NCBI RefSeq assembly: GCF_900104745.1
Contig: NZ_LT629732.1
Span: forward strand, 6,249,981 to 6,313,980
Direction: 5' to 3'
From: Actinopolymorpha singaporensis
Lineage (GTDB): Bacteria; Actinomycetota; Actinomycetes; Propionibacteriales; Actinopolymorphaceae
DNA length: 64,000 bases
Part shown: positions 1 through 8,221 of the stretch, one piece after another
Position numbering within the stretch: the first letter of the stretch is position 1
Layout: the number at the start of each line of letters is the position of its first letter
Position numbers and translations under genes: made by a program
Notes under the pieces: generated by a model
What the model was told of the DNA's origin: nothing
Seen by the model: only the letters and a program-made list of their open reading frames with translations
The model's database searches: none

Positions 1-563
1 CAGCCGACGATCTCCGCGCCGGCGAGGGCGGCGTACTGGCGCTGCGGGCTGTCCTCGGCGAGGAACTCCGGACCCAGGGGCCGCCGACGGGTCACGGCGC
101 CCAGGCGTTCGGCGAGCGCCGGGGTGGTCACCCGGGTGGTCCGCACGAGCGTCCCCTCGGCGGTGCGCGCGGCCGGCGGGGAAGGCATCAGGCCTAACCG
201 GTGGATCATCAGCGGCTCGGCGCCGCGGAACCGGAAGCCGCGGGACTTGTACGCCGAGCGCAGCGGCCCGTCCGGCTCCTCGAGTCGGCGGATCACCGAC
301 AGCGCGAAGTGCGTGCGGGCATGCGCCCCGGCCAGCGCGTCGAGGTCCGCCGCGGCGGGACCGTGACCTACCCACTCCTCGCGCCGGCCTCGGCGCGGGT
401 CGCGCCTCGGTGCGTCGCGGAGCACCCAGGCGGTACCCGACCCTTCCACGCGTTCACACAGGTAGGGATGGGTGGCGCTGCGCACGAACGCGTAGCCCCG
501 CGCGAACACCTCGACCGCCCGGGAGAACTCCTCCTCGGACCCGGGTCGGGGACCGTCGGCCAT
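1..563 (-). CDS. GNAT-like N-acetyltransferase, 3' part beyond the window
   Basis: Starts at the ATG whose first base is 563, only 2 nt after the stop of the RidA gene, and is still open at the window edge; 187 residues are visible. The last visible residues, RQYAALAGAEIVGW, resemble the strand found near the middle of GNAT domains. A motif GFRFRGAEPLMIHRL lies about 60 residues before. The acetyl-CoA binding loop would lie outside the window, so the family call rests on pattern only. It is the last visible gene of a four-gene operon on the minus strand. Substrate unknown. Confidence 0.5.
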   Translation of the reverse strand, partial: MADGPRPGSEEEFSRAVEVFARGYAFVRSATHPYLCERVEGSGTAWVLRDAPRRDPRRGRREEWVGHGPAAADLDALAGAHARTHFALSVIRRLEEPDGPLRSAYKSRGFRFRGAEPLMIHRLGLMPSPPAARTAEGTLVRTTRVTTPALAERLGAVTRRRPLGPEFLAEDSPQRQYAALAGAEIVG

Positions 564-565
564 GA

Positions 566-985
566 TCAGCGGCCGCCGAGCACCCGGCCCCACTTGGTGC
601 GTTCGTTCAGCAACATCGCCTCGGCCTCGATCTCGACCTTCCAGCGCGGGTCGAGGAGCCCGGCGACGACCAGCATCGAGGTCACCGGCCGGATCTCGCC
701 GAACACCTTGCCGTGTACCCGGCCCACCGCGTCGGCGTAGGCCGCGTCGGTGACGTACATCCGGGTGCGGACGACGTGCTCGGGTCCCGCACCCACCTGG
801 GCGAGTGCGGTCAGGATGATCTCGATGCAGCGGAACGCCTGCACACCGGGATCGGGGTCGACCTCGCCGTCCTCCCAGACCGGTGCGGTGCCGGCGACCA
901 GCACGCGGTCGCCGATCGACACCGCCCGGCTGTAGCCGTACTCGCGTTCGAGATCGTTCCCGGACGCCACTCGTCGACGTGCCAC
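566..985 (-). CDS. RidA family (YjgF/YER057c/UK114) protein
   Basis: 139 residues from a GTG at 985, one base after the TGA of tag, which suggests translational coupling; longer upstream readings would run into tag. RidA proteins hydrolyse reactive enamine/imine intermediates made by PLP enzymes. The sequence has the usual RidA order: VSIGDRVLVAGTAPV near the N-terminus, a central helix segment VQAFRCIEIILTALAQVGAG, then VVRTRMYVTD, and a C-terminal LLDPRWKVEIEAEAML. The usual Arg of RidA is present in VRTRMYV; the C-terminal Glu is in VEIEAEA. Subgroup within the family, and so the substrate, is not determined. Confidence 0.85.
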   Translation of the reverse strand: MARRRVASGNDLEREYGYSRAVSIGDRVLVAGTAPVWEDGEVDPDPGVQAFRCIEIILTALAQVGAGPEHVVRTRMYVTDAAYADAVGRVHGKVFGEIRPVTSMLVVAGLLDPRWKVEIEAEAMLLNERTKWGRVLGGR

Positions 986-986
986 C

Positions 987-1634
987 TCACCACTCCCTCG
1001 GCTTGACGCTGCTCGCCCCGGCGGACAGGGTTCCGGCGGGCACGTCCCCAGCGGCGGACCCACGAGCCACACACTCCAGCAGATGGTCGTCGACCATGCC
1101 AGCAGCCTGCATCAGGGCGTAGCAGGTGGTCGGTCCGACGAAGGTGAACCCGTGGCGTTTGAGTGCCTTGGCCATGGCCGTCGACTCCGGTGTGGTCGCG
1201 GGCACGTCGGCCGGCGTACGGGGCGCGGGCCGGGTCGCCGGGTCGGGGGCGAAGGACCAGAGCAGCGCAGCGAGCCCGCCGTCGAGGTCGTGGGCCGCCC
1301 GGGCGTTGCGGATCGCGGCATTGATCTTGGCGGTGTTGCGGACGATCCCGGCGTCGGCCAGCAGGCGGCGTACGTCGGAGTCGTCGAACCCGGCAACGGT
1401 GGCGATGTCGAAGTCGGCGAACGCCGAGCGGAACGCGGGCCGCTTGCGCAGGATCGTCAGCCAGGACAGTCCGGACTGGAACGCCTCCAGGGTCATGCGT
1501 TCGAACAACCCGCGGTCGTCGCGGATCGGCCGGCCCCACTCGAGGTCGTGGTAGGCGATGTAGTCGGGGGTGGAGGTCGCCCAGGCACACCGCACGAGCC
1601 CGTCCGGACCGGTCACCGCGGTCACGGCGGTCAC
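987..1634 (-). CDS. tag: DNA-3-methyladenine glycosylase I
   Basis: 215 residues. Removes 3-methyladenine from alkylated DNA in base excision repair. The four zinc-ligand positions of Tag are present: Cys16 in RCAWA, His29 in YIAYHDLEWG, and the C-terminal His and Cys in DDHLLECVARG. The segment TLEAFQSGLSWLTILRKR matches the family's active-site region. The GTG start at 1634 overlaps the stop of the DivIVA-like gene (GTGA). The first residues, VTAVTAVTG, come from a 9-bp triplet-phased repeat, so the true start could be slightly further in. M. tuberculosis has the same neighbours (Rv1209, tagA). Confidence 0.93.
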   Translation of the reverse strand: MTAVTAVTGPDGLVRCAWATSTPDYIAYHDLEWGRPIRDDRGLFERMTLEAFQSGLSWLTILRKRPAFRSAFADFDIATVAGFDDSDVRRLLADAGIVRNTAKINAAIRNARAAHDLDGGLAALLWSFAPDPATRPAPRTPADVPATTPESTAMAKALKRHGFTFVGPTTCYALMQAAGMVDDHLLECVARGSAAGDVPAGTLSAGASSVKPREW

Positions 1635-2020
1635 CGCTCGCCCGCCCCGTGGCCCTCACCGGGGACACGGTGCTCGACGGCGGCGCGGTCGGCAGTTTCG
1701 GCGCGGTCGGCGGCCCGGTCGGGCTGCCGGCTCTCGCGCTCCGCGACCTCCCGCTCGCGGACGGCCACCCGCTCCTCCCGCTCGGCGAGGTCGCGGCCGA
1801 TGCGTGCGATCACGTCGTCCACCTCGTCCATGCGGTAGCCCCGCAGCACGACGGAGAACCGCAGATCGTCGAGGTCGCTCGCGCTGACCGGACGGTCGGC
1901 GGGCAGGCGGACCTCCCGCCGGTCGGGATAGGCGCGCGCCATCGCACCGCCGCGCCCGACCGCCACCGCGGCGGTTGATCCGAGCACGACCAGCACGAGG
2001 ACGACCCACAGCCAGGTCAT
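1631..2020 (-). CDS. Membrane-anchored DivIVA-domain protein
   Basis: 129 residues from ATG 2020 (MTWLWVV). An upstream in-frame ATG at 2044 would add eight polar residues before the membrane segment and is less likely. Residues 2-22 form one hydrophobic helix (WVVLVLVVLGSTAAVAV). Then follows a DivIVA-type box, LRFSVVLRGYRMDEVDDVI, and a charged Glu/Arg-rich coiled-coil tail that includes EREERVAVREREVAERES. Resembles the conserved actinobacterial Rv1209 family. First gene of the operon with tag, the RidA gene and the GNAT gene. Probably a membrane-linked cell-envelope or polarity factor; exact role unknown. Confidence 0.8.
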   Translation of the reverse strand: MTWLWVVLVLVVLGSTAAVAVGRGGAMARAYPDRREVRLPADRPVSASDLDDLRFSVVLRGYRMDEVDDVIARIGRDLAEREERVAVREREVAERESRQPDRAADRAETADRAAVEHRVPGEGHGAGER

Positions 2021-2211
2021 GCGCCTGATCGTGCCATGCGCCACCCCCAGTCGGTCGGGTAGGGGACGCCGCCGCGCCGTCGGGGCTACCCTGCCCGCGC
2101 GACGCCGGCCGCCCGGGCCTGCCAGGCTGGGAAGCTCAGCGGAGGCCCGGCGAGCCGGGACCCGGGCAGTGCGGTGGGCAGGCCGGTGCCACGCCGGTCA
2201 CGGAGGTGCGG

Positions 2212-3072
2212 ATGTTGCGGCTGGGCGGACGGGAGTTCGGCGCCGGGGAGTACGCCGTGATGGCGATCGTGAACCGGACGCCGGACTCCTTCTTCGACGC
2301 GGGAGCGACGTTCGCCGAGAGCGCAGCTCTGGACCGGGTGGAGGCCGTGGTCGCCGACGGCGCCGACATCGTCGACATCGGCGGGGTGAAGGCCGGCCAC
2401 GGCGCGGAGGTGAGCGTGGCCGAGGAACTCGCCCGGACCGCGCCCTTCGTCGCCGAGGTCCGGGCCCGCCACCCCGAACTCGTGATCAGCGTGGACACCT
2501 GGCGGGCGCCGGTCGCCCGGGAACTGTGCGCGGCCGGCGCCGACCTGATCAACGACACCTGGTCCGGCGCCGATCCGGGGCTGCCCGAGGTGGCCGCGGA
2601 GTTCGGCACCGGGCTGGTCTGCTCCCACACCGGCGGCCTGCCCCCGCGTACGGACCCGCACCGCGTGGCCTACGCCGACGTGGTGGCCGACGTCGTGGCC
2701 AGGGTGACCGACCTGGCCGAGCGGGCGGTGGCGGCGGGAGTACGCCGGGACGGGATCGTGGTCGACCCGACCCACGACTTCGGCAAGAACACCTGGCACT
2801 CCCTCGAGGTCACCCGCCGGCTGGACGAGCTCGTCGCCACCGGCTGGCCCGTCCTGGTCGCGTTGTCCCGCAAGGACTTCATCGGCGAGACGCTGGACCT
2901 TCCGGTCGGGGAGCGGTTGCCCGGGACGCTGGCCGCCACCGCCGTCTCGGCGTGGCAGGGCGCGCGTGTCTTCCGCGCCCATGACGTACGGGAGACCAGG
3001 CAGGTGCTGGACATGGTGGCCTCGGTCCGCGGAGTCCGGCCGCCCGCGCGTCCGCGCCGCGGGCTGGCCTGA
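2212..3072 (+). CDS. folP2: FolP2-type dihydropteroate synthase homologue
   Basis: 286 residues. The ATG at 2212 is preceded by GGAGG at 2202-2206, which decides the start over the GTG at 2206. A TIM-barrel DHPS family member: it keeps NRTPDSF (N21-F27), ISVDTWRAP, INDTW, DPTHDFGKN and ALSRKDFIG. The pABA-loop motif of true DHPS (ESTRPG) is replaced by VKAGHG in DIGGVKAGHGAE, and the NVTPDSFSDGG motif is altered to NRTPDSFFDAG. This is the pattern of mycobacterial FolP2, which is reported not to act as a DHPS. Neighbours (LOG gene, dapE, DivIVA-like gene, tag) are also those of FolP2. Actual substrate unknown. Confidence 0.85.
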   Translation: MLRLGGREFGAGEYAVMAIVNRTPDSFFDAGATFAESAALDRVEAVVADGADIVDIGGVKAGHGAEVSVAEELARTAPFVAEVRARHPELVISVDTWRAPVARELCAAGADLINDTWSGADPGLPEVAAEFGTGLVCSHTGGLPPRTDPHRVAYADVVADVVARVTDLAERAVAAGVRRDGIVVDPTHDFGKNTWHSLEVTRRLDELVATGWPVLVALSRKDFIGETLDLPVGERLPGTLAATAVSAWQGARVFRAHDVRETRQVLDMVASVRGVRPPARPRRGLA

Positions 3073-3096
3073 CGAACCCGCCGCCGAGCGACTGCA

Positions 3097-4086
3097 TCAG
3101 TCGGGCGGAACCGGCCCGCCGTTCCCGTCGTTGCCGGCCCTGCCGCCGTTGCCGCCGGGGCCGGCCTCTCCCGCAGCACTGCCGTTTCCGGCGTCCACGA
3201 CCGGTCGCCGGGATGCCTGGACGACGAACTCGACGGCCTCGTCGGCGTCGTCGGTCAGGTGCAGCATCTCCAGGTCGGCCGGCTTGATCTTGCCGTCGGC
3301 GAGCACCGTGTCGCGCAGCCAGGCCAGCAGCCCCGACCAGTACGACGTACCGATCAGCACCAGCGGGAACGACGTGACCTTCCTCGTCTGGATGAGCGTC
3401 AGCGCCTCGAACAGCTCGTCGAAGGTGCCGAACCCGCCCGGAAGCACGACGAAACCCTGGGCGTACTTCACGAACATCGTCTTGCGGACGAAGAAGTAGC
3501 GGAAGTTGATGCCGACGTCGACCCAGGGGTTCATGCCCTGCTCGAACGGCAGCTCGATGCCGAGGCCGACCGAGACCCCGCCGGCCTGGCTTGCCCCCTT
3601 GTTGGCGGCCTCCATCACACCCGGCCCGCCACCGGTGATGACCGCGTAACCGGCCTCGGCGAGGCCGCGGCCCACCCGCTCGGCCATCGCGTACATCGGG
3701 TCCTCGACCCGGGTGCGGGCGCTGCCGAAGACGCTGATGGCCGCCCCGAGCTCGGCGAGCATGCCGAAGCCCTCGACGAACTCGGACTGGATCCGCAGCA
3801 CCCGCCAGGGGTCGGTGTGCACCCAGTCGGAGGGACCGCGGGTGTCCAGCAAGCGCTGGTCGGTCGTGCTCGTCTCCACCTGGGTACGCCGAGTGACGAC
3901 CCGGCCCCGCTGCTTCTCCGGCGGCCGCCTCGCCGCCGGTTCGGTCCCGGCCGCCGCCGGTTCGGTCCCGGCCGACGCCGATTTGTCGGGTGTACGGACC
4001 GATGACGCCGATGACGCCGCTGACACCGGTGACGTCGATGACACCGATGACGCGGAGGTGAACGGGTCGTCCTGATCTGGCCACAT
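3097..4086 (-). CDS. LOG family protein (TIGR00730), putative nucleoside-monophosphate phosphoribohydrolase
   Basis: 329 residues from ATG 4086. The C-terminal ~230 residues are a lysine-decarboxylase-like Rossmann domain with both LOG signatures: GGGPGVMEAANKG and LPGGFGTFDE. The active-site Arg in YFFVRKTMF is present. LOG proteins release the base from cytokinin-type nucleoside monophosphates; the role in actinobacteria is unsettled. The first ~75 residues are a Ser/Thr/Pro-rich, probably disordered tail, partly encoded by 9-bp repeats at 4001-4054 and a duplicated GTEPAA block. No Shine-Dalgarno sequence is evident; a TACCCT box sits 8 nt before the ATG. Orthologue position matches Rv1205. 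Confidence 0.88.
   Translation of the reverse strand: MWPDQDDPFTSASSVSSTSPVSAASSASSVRTPDKSASAGTEPAAAGTEPAARRPPEKQRGRVVTRRTQVETSTTDQRLLDTRGPSDWVHTDPWRVLRIQSEFVEGFGMLAELGAAISVFGSARTRVEDPMYAMAERVGRGLAEAGYAVITGGGPGVMEAANKGASQAGGVSVGLGIELPFEQGMNPWVDVGINFRYFFVRKTMFVKYAQGFVVLPGGFGTFDELFEALTLIQTRKVTSFPLVLIGTSYWSGLLAWLRDTVLADGKIKPADLEMLHLTDDADEAVEFVVQASRRPVVDAGNGSAAGEAGPGGNGGRAGNDGNGGPVPPD
4001..4054 (+). repeat. 9-bp tandem repeat (GATGACGCC-like), 6 copies, inside the LOG gene
   Basis: Six imperfect 9-mers such as gatgacgcc, gctgacacc and ggtgacgtc run head to tail. The period is a multiple of three and encodes the Ser/Val/Thr-rich N-terminal tail of the LOG protein on the other strand. Confidence 0.85.
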
Positions 4087-4100
4087 GGCACCGAAGGGTA
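4087..4100 (-). promoter_or_regulatory. -10-like box TACCCT before the LOG gene, candidate leaderless start
   Basis: TACCCT (4100 to 4095 on the minus strand) ends 8 nt before the ATG at 4086, with no purine-rich ribosome site between. The -35 region is not obvious. Confidence 0.4.
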
Positions 4101-4137
4101 ACCGGCGCGGCCGACAGCCGGGTGAATCAGCGGACAA

Positions 4138-5199
4138 TCAGCCGCGAAGCCAGGCACCCATACGGTCCTCGCAGGAGTGGAGTTCGGCGACTTCGACGTA
4201 CTCGTCGCGGGTGTGGGCGAGCGCGGACTCCCCGGGCCCGTAGTTGACGGCCGGTACGCCGAGCTCGGCGAACCTCGCCACGTCCGTCCAGCCGAACTTC
4301 GGGTGCGGCTGCACCCCCAGCGCCTCGACGAACGCCGCGGCCGACGGCCGGTCCAGCCCCGGCGCGGCCGCCGGAGCGGAGTCGCGCAGCTCCACGACGT
4401 ACCCCGCGAACGTCTCCTGCACGTGGGCGAACGCCTCCGCCTCCGAACGGTCCGGCGCGAAGCGGTAGTTGACGGTGACCCGGCACTCGTCCGGGATCAC
4501 GTTGCCGGCCACGCCCCCGGTGATTCCGACGGCGTTCAGCCCCTCGCGGTAGACGAGCCCGTCGACCGGGACCTGGCGCGGCTTGTACTCGGCCAGCCGG
4601 GTCAGCACCGGCGCGGCCGCGTGGATGGCGTTGGCGCCCATCCAGGCCCGGGCGCTGTGCGCGCGCTTGCCGGGCAGCACGATCTCGGCCCGCAGCGTCC
4701 CCTGGCAGCCACCCTCCACCTGCGCGCTGGACGGCTCCATCAGGACGGCGAAGTCGGCGGTCAGCTCCTCGGGCCGAGTGCGCGCCAACCGGCCGAGGCC
4801 GTTCTTCTCCGCCTCGATCTCCTCGCAGTCGTAGAAGACGTACGTCACGTCACGAACCGGCTCGGTGATCGTGGCGGCCAGCCGCAAAGCCACCGCGACC
4901 CCGCCCTTCATGTCGCAGGCGCCGAGCCCGTAGATGCGGTCGTCGACCAGCCGGGACGGCAGGTTGCCCGCCTCCGGCACAGTGTCCAGGTGACCGGCGA
5001 CGACGACGCGTTCGGCCCGGGACAGCGACGTGCGCGCGACCACGGTGTTGCCGAATCTGCCGGTCTGCAGATGGGGCAGACCGGACAGTGCCGCCTCCAC
5101 CGCGTCGGCGAGCGTGCGTTCGTTCCCGCTCACGGACTCGACGTCGACCAGGGCGCGGGTGAGGGTGACGACGTCGGTGTGAAGATCCAGGCTCGGCAT
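4138..5199 (-). CDS. dapE: Succinyl-diaminopimelate desuccinylase
   Basis: 353 residues from ATG 5199 (MPSLDLHTD). The frame runs on upstream, but that part overlaps the dapD promoter and lacks family similarity. An M20 metallopeptidase-fold enzyme that hydrolyses N-succinyl-LL-diaminopimelate in lysine and peptidoglycan synthesis. Metal and catalytic motifs in order: [43 protein letters not shown], and the C-terminal [15 protein letters not shown] with the last metal His. Divergent from dapD, with which it shares a 148-bp intergenic region. Upstream, CAGACT lies 7 nt before the ATG as a weak -10 candidate. Confidence 0.95.
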   Translation of the reverse strand: MPSLDLHTDVVTLTRALVDVESVSGNERTLADAVEAALSGLPHLQTGRFGNTVVARTSLSRAERVVVAGHLDTVPEAGNLPSRLVDDRIYGLGACDMKGGVAVALRLAATITEPVRDVTYVFYDCEEIEAEKNGLGRLARTRPEELTADFAVLMEPSSAQVEGGCQGTLRAEIVLPGKRAHSARAWMGANAIHAAAPVLTRLAEYKPRQVPVDGLVYREGLNAVGITGGVAGNVIPDECRVTVNYRFAPDRSEAEAFAHVQETFAGYVVELRDSAPAAAPGLDRPSAAAFVEALGVQPHPKFGWTDVARFAELGVPAVNYGPGESALAHTRDEYVEVAELHSCEDRMGAWLRG

Positions 5200-5347
5200 G
5201 GCTCGCAGTCTGCCAGGAGCGGCGCCGAGCGTCCGGCGAGGTGGTGCACAAAGGGGCGACCGTACGACGAAAGTGCCCGAATCCAGCCGTCCGGCACTTG
5301 TCGGACCCGGGCTCGCCCGCTTGCCCGGCTCTGGCAGGCTGAACCAC

Positions 5348-6289
5348 ATGACCAACACACCTGGCGCCTGGGGCTTCGGACTCGCGACCACGACCCATGA
5401 CGGCAAGGTCCTCGACACCTGGTATCCCGCGCCCGCACTGGGCGCGCCGGGGCCCGGTGACGACCATCTCCCGGCCGAGCTCGCGGCCCTGGCGGACGAG
5501 GACGACGCGCGGCGCGTACGCCGGACCGTCGTCCGTACCGTGCTCCCCGACCTCGACTCCCCGCCCGCCGACGCGGCCGACGCCTACCTCCGGCTCCACC
5601 TGCTGTCCCACCGGCTGGTCCGCCCGCGCGAGGCCAACCTGGACGGCATCTTCGGCGTACTGACCAACGTGGTGTGGACCAGCGCCGGCCCCTGCGCGGT
5701 CGACGACTTCGAGCAGACCCGGCTGCGGCTGCGGGCCGCCGGGCGCGAGGTCACGGTGTACGGCGTGGACAAGTTCCCCCGGATGGTCGACTACGTGCTG
5801 CCGGCAGGGGTACGCATCGCCGACGCCGACCGGGTTCGCCTTGGCGCCCACCTGGCCGAGGGCACCACGGTGATGCACGAGGGCTTCGTCAACTACAACG
5901 CCGGCACGCTCGGCGCCTCCATGGTCGAGGGCCGCATCTCGGCCGGCGTGGTCGTCGAGGACGGGTCCGACGTCGGTGGCGGTGCGTCCATCATGGGCAC
6001 CCTGTCCGGTGGCGGCACCGAGGTCGTCTCCATCGGCAAGCGGTGCCTGGTGGGCGCCAACGCCGGCGTCGGCATCTCCCTCGGCGACGATTGCGTGGTC
6101 GAGGCCGGCTGCTACGTCACCGCCGGCTCGAAGGTGAAGATGCCCGACGGCGAGATCGTCAAGGCGCGGGAGCTGTCCGGTACGCCGGGCCTGCTCTTCT
6201 GGCGCAACAGCATTTCCGGAGCGCTCGAGGCCCTCCCCCGTACCACCGGAGGGGTCGAGCTCAACGCCGCGTTGCACTCCAACGGTTGA
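5348..6289 (+). CDS. dapD: Tetrahydrodipicolinate N-succinyltransferase
   Basis: 313 residues from ATG 5348. Transfers succinyl from succinyl-CoA to tetrahydrodipicolinate, the first step of the succinylase branch to diaminopimelate. The N-terminal half is of the actinobacterial DapD type ([18 protein letters not shown]). The C-terminal half is a left-handed beta-helix of hexapeptide repeats ([54 protein letters not shown]). The end [11 protein letters not shown] is typical. Its TGA overlaps the next ATG (TGATG), so the downstream gene is probably translationally coupled. A weak CAGGCT box lies 7 nt before the ATG. Confidence 0.96.
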   Translation: MTNTPGAWGFGLATTTHDGKVLDTWYPAPALGAPGPGDDHLPAELAALADEDDARRVRRTVVRTVLPDLDSPPADAADAYLRLHLLSHRLVRPREANLDGIFGVLTNVVWTSAGPCAVDDFEQTRLRLRAAGREVTVYGVDKFPRMVDYVLPAGVRIADADRVRLGAHLAEGTTVMHEGFVNYNAGTLGASMVEGRISAGVVVEDGSDVGGGASIMGTLSGGGTEVVSIGKRCLVGANAGVGISLGDDCVVEAGCYVTAGSKVKMPDGEIVKARELSGTPGLLFWRNSISGALEALPRTTGGVELNAALHSNG

Positions 6290-7215
6290 TGACCGCGTCC
6301 GGGGGGAAGCGGATCGCCAGGGCCGTCGCCATCGTGGCGATCGCCTGCGGGCTTGTCGTCGCCGGCGCGATGCTGGCCTCGGAGTTCCTGTTCCGGCAGC
6401 CGTTGGTGGAGGCGTGCCACGCCACCGCCAACGGCATCCGGGCCGAACTCCCGCTGGAGGAGGCGCAGAACGCCGCGCTGATCTCCGCGGTTTCAGTACG
6501 CCGCGGCCTGCCGCCGCGGGCGGCGAGCATCGCGCTGGCCACCGCCTACCAGGAGTCCGGCCTGCGCAACATCGACTACGGCCATCTGGACTCGGTGGGC
6601 CTGTTCCAGCAGCGGCCGAGCCAGGGCTGGGGCACGGTCGAACAGATCCAGGACCCCTACTACGCCACCGGCCGGTTCTACAGTGCGCTGGCCAAGGTGC
6701 CCGGCTACACCACCATGGACATCGCGGCGGCGGCGCAACGGGTCCAGCTGTCGGCCGACGGCAGCGCGTACTCCCAGCACGAGTCCAACGCCCGGGCGCT
6801 GGCCTCCGCCCTGACCGGCCAGACGCCGGCGGCGTTCTCGTGTGAGTTCCAGCCGACCGGGCAGCGCGGCCCGACCACCACCGCCGACCTGTCCGCCGAG
6901 CTCGCCAAGGCCTACGGCAGCGACCGGGGACGGGTCACCAGCGCGACCGTCGGCCGGGGCGGCAACGACGGACTGGCGGCAGGCAACACCGCGGCTTTGG
7001 TCCTGGACGTGCCCGTACGCACCGGCGAAGCCAGGTTCGGCTGGTCGGTCGCGCAGTGGTCGGTCGCCTACGCCAAGCGGTTCGGGATCGGGTCGGTCTC
7101 CTATGCCGGCCGCACGTGGACGGCGGACCGGTCCAAGGACGGCTGGCGCACCGACCGGGCTGCCGCACCCACCCGGGTCCGTGTCGTCGTGGGTTCACCG
7201 AACTCATCGAACTGA
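6289..7215 (+). CDS. Membrane-anchored lysozyme-like protein of unknown function
   Basis: 308 residues from ATG 6289, overlapping the dapD stop by one base. Residues about 11-31 form one N-terminal membrane anchor or signal (VAIVAIACGLVVAGAML). The following domain holds SVRRGLPPRAASIALATAYQESG and DSVGLFQQRPSQGWGT. The Glu in YQESG followed by a GLFQQRPSQGWG block recalls the catalytic Glu and fold of lytic transglycosylases or lysozymes. Related actinobacterial proteins are often labelled heavy metal transporter, which nothing here supports. Coupling to dapD hints at a link with cell-wall precursor supply. The last 12 bp overlap the convergent HdeD-like gene. Confidence 0.7.
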   Translation: MTASGGKRIARAVAIVAIACGLVVAGAMLASEFLFRQPLVEACHATANGIRAELPLEEAQNAALISAVSVRRGLPPRAASIALATAYQESGLRNIDYGHLDSVGLFQQRPSQGWGTVEQIQDPYYATGRFYSALAKVPGYTTMDIAAAAQRVQLSADGSAYSQHESNARALASALTGQTPAAFSCEFQPTGQRGPTTTADLSAELAKAYGSDRGRVTSATVGRGGNDGLAAGNTAALVLDVPVRTGEARFGWSVAQWSVAYAKRFGIGSVSYAGRTWTADRSKDGWRTDRAAAPTRVRVVVGSPNSSN

Positions 7216-7890
7216 CCGAACCGGCCGATCCGGCTCCGGGCGTTCGGTGACCGGCCGCATCGCGATCGCGGCCACCACCTGCACCCCGGCCGCCCCGAGC
7301 GAGCTCACCGCGGTCATCGGCACCACTGTCGAGAGCGACAGATCCGGCAGCAGCAGGAACGCCACCCCCACGCCCACCGCGACCAGCCCGGCGGCGAACT
7401 GCCAGCCGCGGCCGCCGGGCGGGCCGGCCAGCGCCGCCATCAGTTCGCCGAAGCCGCTCAGCAGCCAGTGCAGTGCGACCAGGACGACGAGCAGGACCAC
7501 GGTGGTCAGCAGGCCGCGCAGGCACAGGGCCGAGGACGCGACGAGGAGTACGCCGAGCAGGGCGGAGTAGACCGTCTCCCCCGACAGCCGCGCACGTCGG
7601 GTGGCCAGCATGGTCGTCGCCAGCCGGGTGGTGCCCACGGCGAAGAACCAGCCGCCGACGAGCGTCTGGAAGTCCACCACCGGAAGCCGCGGCCAGGCCA
7701 GCACCACCAGGCCGAAGACCAGCGTCCATCCGCCGAGCGTGGCCAGGTGTGCCCAGGTCTCCACGCCGGGGCGCGGCGCCATTCCGGGCGGCCGGGCCGG
7801 GCTCGACGGGTCCCGGCCGGACGAGCCGGGCCGCCTGGATCGCGGTCCCTCCTCCACGACGTCGCCGGGATTGCCCGAGTTGCCGGACAT
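7204..7890 (-). CDS. HdeD/DUF308-like multi-pass membrane protein
   Basis: 228 residues from ATG 7890, which has GGGAGG about 6 nt upstream. After a polar, Pro/Gly/Arg-rich tail of ~45 residues there are about six hydrophobic helices in short pairs (LGGWTLVFGLVVLAW, LVGGWFFAVGTTRLATTML, LLGVLLVASSALCL, LLVVLVALHWLLSGF, AAGLVAVGVGVAFLLL, SLGAAGVQVVAAIAM). This layout, with GW/GF turns, resembles the acid-resistance membrane protein HdeD and DUF308. Function in actinobacteria unknown. Divergent from the PrsW-like gene. Confidence 0.7.
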   Translation of the reverse strand: MSGNSGNPGDVVEEGPRSRRPGSSGRDPSSPARPPGMAPRPGVETWAHLATLGGWTLVFGLVVLAWPRLPVVDFQTLVGGWFFAVGTTRLATTMLATRRARLSGETVYSALLGVLLVASSALCLRGLLTTVVLLVVLVALHWLLSGFGELMAALAGPPGGRGWQFAAGLVAVGVGVAFLLLPDLSLSTVVPMTAVSSLGAAGVQVVAAIAMRPVTERPEPDRPVRSVR

Positions 7891-8221
7891 CGGTCGCCTC
7901 CCTGGTTGCGGACTGCCGGCGTGAGCACCGGCACCGTGCCGCACCAGGGGGCGATGGCGCGGACGGATGGGCACCGGATGGACTCCGGACGGGCTCCGGA
8001 CGGGCTCCGGACGGGCTCCGGACGGGCTCCGGATGGACTCCGGATGGACTCCGAACGAATCTGGACAGCGTCGTACCCAGCGGACCCGAAGTCCGCACTC
8101 CCGGCACTTCGGCCGGGCTCGCGGGCGGGCCACCCGACCGCCAGGGCGCACCCCGCGGCCTGGGCCGTCCGCCGCGCCCGGCCCAGGCATAGACGCCGGG
8201 CGCGATGGAGAAGACCTCGAT
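7891..8221. other. Divergent intergenic region between HdeD-like and PrsW-like genes
   Basis: 331 bp without a supported gene. It holds an 11-bp tandem repeat array (7968-8055). Both strands stay open across the array because of base composition, but the reading is simple repeat peptide and I do not call it a gene. GGAG at 8207-8210 precedes the PrsW-like start. Confidence 0.6.
7968..8055 (+). repeat. 11-bp tandem repeat, 8 copies
   Basis: Eight head-to-tail units: tgggcaccgga, tggactccgga, four times cgggctccgga, tggactccgga and tggactccgaa. The period of 11 bp is not a multiple of three, in line with a non-coding location, and is close to one turn of the DNA helix. Confidence 0.9.
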
